From Psilocybe azurescens (taxonomy: Eukaryota > Basidiomycota > Agaricomycetes > Agaricales > Agrocybaceae): a DNA stretch of 64,000 nucleotides. The first letter of the stretch is position 1. The number at the start of each line of letters is the position of its first letter. A model generated the notes under the pieces. It did no database searches and had not been told where the DNA came from. It saw only the letters and a program-made list of their open reading frames with translations. Shown here piece after piece: positions 55,848 to 64,000 of the stretch. The position numbers were made by a program, and so were the translations under genes. Where the stretch lies: positions 62,001-126,000 of the forward strand of contig JAJIRX010000244.1 of the NCBI GenBank assembly GCA_023853785.1. Reading direction: 5' to 3'.

Positions 55848-57955
55848 GGTAGCTACTATTGATTTTCTAAACCTTCAAGCATATTAAGTGATAAGAGCAA
55901 GAGCCAAGATCCAAAAATCATTCCAATTATTGTCTTACCTATCAAGCACGGATGTAATGCACCAACCATTGACTGCCAAACTGATCTTCAAGTCTGGGGA
56001 GTGTCTGACATCTTTGGTGCGTAGTTTAATTGTTATATAATATGTAAATGAGCCAATAAATTATTTAATAAGATGCAGCAAATCTGTTCTGGCATTCTCC
56101 AGTTTATGATCATTTCAATGTTTTGCTGAAGCAAAATGTGGACAAAGTTGGGAAATCCATCTTAATATTATATGTTTTCAGATACAAAACTCATCCTGAG
56201 TATCATATCAGTATTTTTATACATCCATGAATGAAAACTGGGGATGAAACAAGCAATCTGCAGAAGAGTATGGATATGTGTTTGAAAAAGCAGAGAAAAT
56301 CACAGTACTTTATCATCCTCCATACTATCCATATGGACTTCAGTGGACTTGCCTATATACTGAGTGTAAAAAGATAAACAGAGTTCAATGGACTCCACTG
56401 GGCTATGCTAGTAAACATATTATTTGTTGTTTTTCAGTAAATAATTAAGCCCAAGTCCAGTGGACTCCAGTGGACTTGACTGGAATCATAATCTACTGCA
56501 CAGAGACTGGACTGAAAATTTGGCAGGAGTCCAGTGCAATTCCAGTGGACTCCAGTGGACTAGACAATCTGTCAGCCAGTTTGGCTGGGAAGAGAGCCCA
56601 CTGGAGCCCACTGGAGTCCATATGGATTGTGTGGGGAAAGGAAAGACCTCTCTATAGTAGTATAAGTACTGCATGTGCTGTAGATAGATTCCCAGCTTCA
56701 ATCTTTAGGATTTCCACTATCATTGGTGTGAACCTTCAGATCATTGATTCCTCATAAGTCTATTCTCTGCTCTCTTTTCATTCTCTGCTCTTACTCTCTT
56801 GCTTGTCTTTGTTGGTGGCCTTGTCACACTGATTTTAATTTTGCCCTGACAGCAGGGAGTCTATATGGAATGTGTGGGGAAAGGAAAGACCTCTAAAATT
56901 TTGATGTTATTTTATGAATTGCTATATTTGTTAGAAATCTTTGGTAATTTTAAACTTTTTTCATGTATTGATTTTGCAGATTTTTACTCATTGGGGGATG
57001 GATTTTGAATTTAGCTAAATTTCAGATAAATTTTCAATGTTTTATTTGAGTTTTAATCTTAGACAAACACTGCAAAGGCAAAAATCTGCTGAATGTTAAA
57101 TTTGAAAAGATTTCATCATTTTTCTTAAATTTTAATTGTCTTAATTGAAAAGACAAAAGCAAACAGATAAAAACTGTGAGATTGGGAGGTAAACACATGG
57201 TGTACAACAATGTAAATACATTTTATACTAACCAAATTGACTCTGTAACAGAGAATTCAATGTATATAAAAATTCTACATACTTGTGGTGGTGCATTCAG
57301 TGCACAGGATCATGGGAATAGAGCTGTTTTATTCCCAGATTTCAACAGTCATTGTGAACAAAAAAGTTTTGGTAGATGATAAATTCAACCACATGAAACA
57401 CTTAAACTATTGCAAGTCTGTTTTGCATGAGTTTTGCAACTCACAAAAATCACAGCTGCCAGCAGTGTTTGGGTGGAATCGCGGCAGGTCTGCTGGTGCG
57501 TCAGGATGTGATTATATTTAGATGTTACACTGACTATAAATACCTCTACCTCTCCAGAATTTTGAGTCTGCTGTAAAGGTATGGGTCGACATTGCAACTT
57601 AAATTTCCAGTAGTGCACCTGTCTATATTTCAAGCTGGGACATCATCCAGGCTCTGGGAGCAATCTGTCTGCTAGCTAGTCCAATGCATGCTGTTGCCCT
57701 AAAACAATTTATAATAAGTTATGTATATGTAGCCGACTGGGAGATTTGGCCCTGAACTGTTTGGATCAGATCTTTGACGTGTGATTTATGAGTGAATCTG
57801 GCTATGACAATATGATCTTGTTCTATATCATACAGATAGCAATGGTTTCATCTGTTGTCTTTTTTTCCCCTTTCTCCCCACACGCAGAGACCTGTACATT
57901 GGTGTACACAACTGCAAAGAGGAATGATTCACAGTGGCTTTGATCTTTCCCCGGT
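55848..57955. other. AT-rich debris with decayed family-E-like pieces
   Basis: 56330-56651 contains CAGTGGACTCCAGTGGACT words and ends GTGGGGAAAGGAAAGACCTCT, an end similar to element E. 56652-56851 is repeat R1 copy 2. 56896-57955 has short ORFs (57176-57379, 57285-57521) with no motif. Confidence 0.5.
56652..56851 (+). repeat. Repeat R1, copy 2, between 37-bp direct repeats
   Basis: Homologous to 30060-30272. Flanked by near-identical 37-bp stretches ending TGTGTGGGGAAAGGAAAGAC (56614-56651 and 56859-56895, TCCATATGGATT against TCTATATGGAAT). Confidence 0.7.
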
Positions 57956-59978
57956 GACAACGAGAAGTATGAGGAAAAGTACAACGACTGTAACAGTGGC
58001 AATGACATCCTAGACACAGAGTTTGGTGGTACCGAAGCACGCAAGCTCCTTGAAAGAAAGCTCATCTGGAAAGTCGGTCTAAGGATGAGTGTTCTAGTGG
58101 TCATATACATCCTTAACTTTGTGAGCTCTCTGTTGTCTATATTATTAACGATTATTGATAAGGATACTTGTAGATCGACAGGAACAATGTTGGGTAAGTC
58201 TGACTTGAACATCTAATCTTATATTTAATAATGCATTCTTAGTTCAGCACGCTTATGGGGATTCAAGTAAGATCTTAAACTTCAGGGTCAGTTCATCGCA
58301 AAAGTGTCACAATGGGCTGATTCAAGCACCACACAAAACAGGTGCTGAATTCATGACTGTGCTGTCTATTCTCTATGTCAGTTATATTATAATGCAAATC
58401 CCCTATAAAGTAGATCACATACCAGAGAGTCAACATCTCCACTGAAATAACAATGACTATAGGAATATGTTCTTGAATTGGACTGCAAAACCATCACTGT
58501 ATATTCCTGCTTGTATGATTGTCTGGGGAACTATATCATGCCTCACAGGTGTGTCTTCTGCGTTTCATAAGAGCCATTTTTAATTGTCCCTAGGTATAGC
58601 GACAAAGTAAATGCTTTGTATATCATGGCATACATATGGCATTTGACTTGAGTATGCGACAGCTTTATGGGCGCTTTGCTTACAAGATTCTTTCTTGGAT
58701 TCATCGAAGCAGCTTTCTTCCCTGGAGCATTTGTAAGCTGACACTTTATTTTGCATATTTCATGAGTATTAATTCCACATGACTAGTTCCTTTTGACTAA
58801 ATGGTACAAGCACAATGAGCTTAGTCTACGGATAGCCATCCTCTGCTGTGGTAATATTATCAGCAATGCATTTGGGGCTCTGATGGCCTCAGGTATTCTC
58901 AAGCGGAATGGAAGGAAAACTGGGACATGCTGCCTGGAGGTATCTGTGATATTTGTTTGGTCTATTGATCCCCAGACCTGATCTAATATTTTATTTTAGA
59001 TGGCTGTTCTTTATTGAGGGATCGCTTACCATTGCAATAGCCATTTTGGCAATTTTTATTCTCCCAGATTTCCCTGAAACAACTTGTTGGTTAACCAATG
59101 ATGAGCAGGCCCTTGCCCTGAAAAGGTTGAAAGAAGACATGGGCAGTGATGAAGACATGGAATCCGGCAGCTTGGTTGGACTGTGGATGGCAATTACAGA
59201 TTGGAAAGTATGGTGCATGGCGCTGCTCTTGACCTTGTGGACAGTTACCCTCTCATTCAACACATACTTTCCGACGCTGAGGCGCCACAATGGGATTTAA
59301 TCGCACAGTCACCCTGCTGATGTACGCGCCTCCTTTCCTCTTTACCACAATCATTGCATTTATACTTTCTCAACACTCCGATATGACAAATGAGAGATGC
59401 TTTTATTGTGTGGGCCCTTTGGCCATTGGCATCTGGGGTTTGTGATCACAATTAGCACAATGAACACTGCCGTGTGATACCTCTCATTGTGAGTAACAAC
59501 ACCCAATCTTAAGGCATGGACTGAATCACCAAAAATATCTACAGTTTCCTAATGGCTCAATTGTTTGCTTGATTTATAATATTCTACACATGGATTAGCC
59601 AAAGCTTTCCTCAGCCAGTATCCAAGCGTGCTGTAGCACTTGTGTTAACAAATGGATTCTCGCCGCTCAGCAATATTGCTGGAGCATGTGTAGTTTTTGT
59701 TTAGACATCATTCAACGATGTATACTGATGGAAAATGGTTGAATAGATACATTTGGCCCTCCACATGGGGACCCATGTACTGTAACTCATATGGAATTTG
59801 TATAGCTACATTGGGAGTTGCTATTATTATGTGCTTGGTTCTACAATGGCACATGAAGGAGAATTTTAGAATGGAAAGAGATGAAGTACACAAGGGAGTT
59901 AGTAAAAAGGAATCTGGTATATTCTGTAAACAACTATCCAATTCATTTGGATGTACTGCACACTGCTGGCAGCAGTAA
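57956..59978 (+). pseudogene. MFS transporter of the anion:cation symporter (Dal5-like) type, decayed
   Basis: The first exon reads KLLERKLIWKVGLRMSVLVV and ends YILNF. A chain of introns then gives IDRNNVG, LQGAEFMTVLSILYVSYIIM, SLYIPACMIVWGTISCLTG, FMGALLTRFFLGFIEAAFFP, LLTKWYKHNELSLRIAILCC, WLFFIEGSLTIAIAILAIFI, DFPETTCWLTNDEQALALKR and CMALLLTLWTVTLSF. IDRNNVG after TM1, RFFLGFIEAAFFPG in TM4 and WLFFIEGSLTI are hallmarks of fungal allantoate, nicotinate and vitamin-type permeases; about 12 TM helices are usual, at the plasma membrane. Breaks include one-base changes near 58250, 58895, 59280 and 59445, and TGA for probable CGA near 59475. Introns at 58121-58173, 58194-58243 and later remain spliceable. 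A pseudogene, not a transposon gene. Confidence 0.75.
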
Positions 59979-60962
59979 CTTTTGCAGAATCAAAATTCAT
60001 GTGAAAATAACTTAAAAATAGTTTAAACATTTCATATGGCTCTGGAGCTGTGTCTGGAACACTTTAACACCCCAATTAGGGTGTTAATTTGCATAGCCAC
60101 AATTTAACAGCCTAATTGGGAAGCTGTCAAAATTAACACCCCAATTAGGAAACCCATCAAAATTAACACCCCAATTCGAAAACCCATCAAAATTAACACC
60201 CAAATCAGGTGACTGACCCAAAACGGCTGTTAATAATTGCTGTATGAGGAACCCATTGAGCACAAGCCTGGGAAGCAACATGACACAAACAGTAATGTGA
60301 CCGTATTGCATGGATGGGAACACATTCCAAGAATTCACATTCCTATTGCCCTATTGCACGGAAATCATATGAAAATATTTATTTCAATTTCCATAGTACT
60401 CACCAGTTTGATCAAGATAACGAACTGACTGGGCATCAAATTTGTAGGTAGGAAAAAGAAATATGCCACACACGCCAAAACCAACCATAACAGGCAAGAT
60501 CGTGCGCCACATGCCTTGGCTCACAACTGCCCCTGTTTTTGCCCAAATGTCTCCTAATTCTATTCCTTTCCTCATCCCTCATTCACAGATAAAGAATACC
60601 TTGGCTTCCTTAGTACTAAAATTAAATTTAGAGTAATGTAGACATTTTGTATAAATAGGAGAGGATTCCATTTGGGAATCCTCAGTTGAATACAGGGACA
60701 TTTCACCTCACATTGACTCACATCATCTTGGAGTGAATTCACACTCGACAATTTTCATCTGTGTTCACTCATTCCGCTCTATTTTCTTACAAACATAACC
60801 TTAGGCCTTGTATACGGAGTCTACAACCCTTGCACACACCGCACTTATCATCACTTCAGCTGACCGCTGAATTATAGTCCCTTATTTTACTCTTTCATCT
60901 GTCCCTCATCTCTCACCATCCAATTACTTCTGATTGTTGATATATTGCTTAATCTACTCAAC
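59979..60962. other. Intergenic with short tandem repeats
   Basis: Contains the 60063-60215 repeat and a minus ORF (60384-60575) with one membrane-like segment TILPVMVGFGVCGIFLFPTY, unidentified. 60640-60660 has a TATA-like TTTGTATAAATAGG about 300 bp ahead of the next ORF. Confidence 0.4.
60063..60215. repeat. Tandem repeats of about 30 bp
   Basis: Three units of AAAATTAACACCCCAATT with a CGAAAACCCATC or GGAAACCCATC spacer, plus the near-palindrome AACACCCCAATTAGGGTGTT at about 60065-60085. Confidence 0.8.
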
Positions 60963-61686
60963 ATGTCTGGTAAAAGGCTCAAAAGCCAGAAAACCATAGC
61001 TGGTCAGTCTGCAGGTGGAGCAAAAGCAAGTTTTGGCAAGAAAAAGCAAGATAATAATTCTCAACCTGTTAATGTGGGGCAAAGTATGCTACTTTGGAAA
61101 ACAATTTTTACAAACTCCGAGAACATTTAGCTGCATATTACAAGATTTGGAGTGAGCACTGTCAAGAGAAGCAAACAATTTACCAAGTCAGCCACAGATA
61201 AAACCACATGAGAAATGAGTGCAGTCAGATAAGCATGTTCCATGTGTCCTTCCTGCAGCAAAAAGACACTATCCAGGAGTCATGACTTCTCATACTATGC
61301 AGGTTGAAAGTACCTCAATTTCTACAGGAATATTTGTCACTCAAGATGTGCCAATGCCAATGCAAAGTGCAGAGGCATCTTCATTGTCAACATTTATTGT
61401 CCAAGATACAGTAACACTGGGTATAGATGCACCATCATCTGAATTGATATCCCAGGATGTGACAATGCAGGACCCAGAGGCATCAACATCTGGACTATAT
61501 TCTATGCCAGGACCATCATGCAATATAAATATGAGTCAATCTTTTACTCCTGGTCCACTCTATGCAATTTGGGGTGATGAGAAAAATGCAGATGCATGGT
61601 GTGTGTTGCTGCTGGCCTTAAAGAAACAAACTGTAAAGGAAAGAATAACTGCAAACATTAGCCAAAGCTGGAAGTATGTTTACTGA
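60963..61686 (+). pseudogene. Unidentified repeat-associated gene fragment, possibly two exons
   Basis: One frame starts MSGKRLKSQKTIAGQSAGGA at 60963, Lys/Gly/Ser-rich, with a TATA-like box about 310 bp upstream (TTTGTATAAATAGG), and stops at 61130. A second frame, 61219-61686, is Ser/Thr/Gln-rich, with VTQDVPMPMQ and ISQDVTMQDPE as internal echoes, ending in ADAWCVLLLALKKQ. The two cannot be joined confidently. Composition resembles low-complexity N-terminal regions of repeat-encoded proteins. No domain recognised. Confidence 0.35.
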
Positions 61687-62545
61687 TTTAATTAATATGT
61701 TATTGGCTGACAAAAATTGATAGATATAAATGTAGACTGTGTAATAGATGTAAAGCTTCCTCTCTAAAAAAATCAAGGCTGTACAATTAGTTGTTAATAA
61801 AATAAGAATTTTAGAATGATTTTCTGCAAGTTTATAATGTTTGCAATGATCAGAAATTGAACTTGTGACATTCCTAATTTAGAAGGCAAAAAGCGCACAC
61901 AAACCATTTATAATTCTACATATTTAGTACTTTATAATCCCATGGTTTTGAAAAAAATCCAAATCTGGACTGTTCCAGACATGACACCAGAGCCTTTTAT
62001 ATTGCTAAACCCATCATTCACAAAGAGTTTTCTTGTCTAGCATTACTTTTTGGACATTCAGAATTTGAAGACAATTGAATTTTTGCCTAAATATTGCCAA
62101 ATTCAGAACCCATCATTTAGCTGATGAGATAATGATCTTCGGAATTTGTGGGAAATTTAATGTATATTTAGATTTTTGCACAATGCTAAATTGCTTTTTC
62201 AAACTGATCATTGACCAAATCCGGTGTAATGACAGAGGCCAGCACCTTCATGTTCATTGTTTCCCATATAGGGTAGAGCAGCTGTCTGCAGGTGGTCAGT
62301 ATCCTGCATGCTTGTAACTTCCATCAAAAATTTCCCAGTTCTAGAATGGTCCTATTCCACCATCTTTTCTCTATCACCTTCTCACTGACAAAAATAAAAC
62401 AACTGCTGGTCCTCATCGACAATGGCCCAAAATACATAGTTGTTGTCTGTAACAAATGAAGTCGCTTCACCAGGTCCCAGGGTGTTTTACTTCGAGATTG
62501 AGGACATATCACATCTCCAAGTGTAATGGATTTGTCCAGTTCCAC
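61687..62545. other. AT-rich spacer
   Basis: No recognised gene. The plus ORF at 62075-62317 has no motif. Confidence 0.45.
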
Positions 62546-64000
62546 CCAGCATATATGCACCTCTCCCAACTCTGGTCCTTATTCCCGTCCACATCTTAGC
62601 TCCCTACTTAGTTGCTTGCATACTGACATATTTACATTGTTGTAGCACAATCACAACTATCTGTGGGCCTGCATAGCAGTGTTCCAATCTGCCCTCTTCG
62701 AGTCTCCATAGCAGCCCACAACATCCACTCCCGCTGCCAACACCACTACCAATACCACGAATCTGAAAAATCTGACCATTGAATCCAAGCACTTCATTTC
62801 CCAATGTCTTGTCAATACCAATTCCACGGTGGTGATAGCAGTGTCCCAGGCACCAGGACCATTGACAGGTTGAGTGCAAGCACCTGTGGTGGTGTAGCCG
62901 TCCGTTCAAGAGCTCAACCCAAGCATCATCATCGACCTGCACAGGATGATGATGTTAAAGGTAATGATGCCCAGGCTCAGGCTCTATCCTGCCAAGAACA
63001 AGAATAGAAATGATGAGAAGAAGCAGGGGCAGGGGAAATGGAGGAATGGTATCCCTCCATGTGGTCAAGGAAGTGTAATGGATGCAGGGTCACCTTTACA
63101 CACGATCCCAACTCCAGCAGCAGGACGTGGACATGGGGTGGGTTATGGGAATCCCACACTGCTCCTGCTCCTGCACTCATGACAGCATCTGGATCTGGAT
63201 CAGCGTCTGCCCGCCACCCAGCCGCCCAGTCGCCCAGTCACTGACGTGCCACTGGAGGTTACGGATGTGCTTACTCAAGAGTGTAAGGATGCCTGAGTAT
63301 ACGCATGCACCTGGCCATAAAACTCGTCGGGCGGGGGTGGTCAAAGAGGATGCTATTAAGCATACATCTGGTGTAGGGGGCTTGAAGGTGGGTAGGTCCA
63401 AGTGGAAATGGGCTGCGTCAGGGTCTGGCCCAGAGGTGAGGGGTGCAGGTGCAGGTGCAGGTGTGAGTAGTGGAGAGATTGGCCTGAAAGATGGAGGTGA
63501 CAGGGTGGAAGCCGCAGCACAAGAGAGAGGGAGAGGGAGAGGGAGAGGGAGAGGGAGAGGGAGAGGATAGGCACCTGGGTTCTGTACATTGGCCCATGGG
63601 ATACCAAAATGAAGTCTATATTGGAGGAAGAAGAAAGTGATCCGGAGAACAATGACAATGGAAATGGAGATGATGAAGATTAAGATGAAGTCCAAAGAAA
63701 GCTGTTGGAAATTTGCTATAAGCACACATTTCTCTGCCTTCATCCCTTTGATGATAATGATGAGCCACGTCTTGTTGTGTGAGGGATGGTTTGATTGGAG
63801 AACTGACTAATAAACTACCAATTGATTTTCATTCTCTTTTTGATTTATGTGTTCTCAAATACATGGAAAAAAACACTTGTGGACATGACACCTGAGAAGT
63901 GGGATACCTCATGGACACTAGGCCTCTGAAGGTACGCCATATCTCATCCATCCATACTTCCTTCCTTCCTATTCCCACTTTCTGATCTTATTTTCACTTC
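62546..64000 (+). pseudogene. ASCC1-like copy C, decayed, runs off the right edge
   Basis: Collinear with copy B but scattered over three frames. PLPTLVLIPV corresponds to PPTPVLALPL, and HNHNYLWACIAVFQSALFES (62646 on, behind a conserved TAG acceptor) corresponds to HNHADLRDRIAAFQSALFES. PSVQELNPSIIID corresponds to PSVEGLDSSIVID, VPLEVTDVL to VPLEVMDVL, VLYIGPWDTK to VLYIGPRDMK, and KLLEICYK to KLMEIC. Last comes GYLMDTRPLK, followed by a GT donor at 63932. Stops and one-base frame changes are frequent, and HITLGVM is lost (HRMMMLKVMM in its place). An AG-rich GAGAGG microsatellite (63521-63567) replaces the KEKEREKER region. The C-terminal exon would lie beyond 64000. Confidence 0.75.
63521..63567 (+). 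repeat. GAGAGG hexanucleotide microsatellite
   Basis: Seven or more GAGAGG units inside ASCC1-like copy C, at the place where copy B encodes KEKEREKER. Confidence 0.9.

Overview
The window looks like nuclear DNA of a filamentous basidiomycete, most likely an Agaricomycete. The reasons are short GT-AG introns of 54-64 nt, a DUF6535 membrane-protein gene, an ASCC1-like gene family, Myb/SANT-like and pogo-type transposon genes, and a CxC5/CxC6-type gene of the kind associated with KDZ transposons. There is no rRNA locus, CRISPR array or operon structure. All family names come from reading translations by eye; no search was run.

Layout. 1-9.8 kb is the only gene-like island of host character. 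It holds the 3' end of an ASCC1-like gene (+), a DUF6535 gene with two frame breaks (-), and a second, apparently intact ASCC1-like gene (-). The two ASCC1-like ends form an inverted duplication around the DUF6535 gene. 9.8-18.8 kb is a 9.0-kb LTR retrotransposon with a broken gag, no recognisable pol, and two solo LTRs of other families inside it. 19.7-27.1 kb is a foldback element whose arms are tandem 175-bp units; a 2.95-kb pogo-type element with a broken transposase sits at a TA near its centre. 27.1-36.4 kb is AT-rich repeat debris with a third solo LTR and a hairpin repeat. 36.8-37.9 kb is a Myb/SANT-like pseudogene.

38.0-53.0 kb is dominated by one DNA-transposon family that I do not recognise. 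It has imperfect termini of the type CTTTACA(C/G), subterminal blocks rich in GGACT/TCCAACGG-type words, and three forms here: a 7.96-kb gene-bearing copy (39196-47159, with a CxC5/CxC6-type gene and a second multi-exon gene), a 2.76-kb internally deleted copy (50287-53044) that keeps only the first codons of the second gene, and a 1.2-kb short copy (37966-39166) with a clear 9-bp target duplication. The two short forms each contain a tRNA-like (A-box/B-box) segment. Between them lie an inverted-repeat element (47.2-48.95 kb) and a Copia 5' fragment (48954-50286).

53.0-64.0 kb holds unassigned sequence, a 488-bp MITE, a decayed MFS transporter, small unassigned ORFs and a third, decayed ASCC1-like copy that runs off the right edge. 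Nearly all transposon genes here are disrupted by single-base frame changes and CGA-to-TGA type stops, so the window reads as a repeat graveyard beside a small gene island; an uncorrected-assembly explanation for some of the indels remains open.
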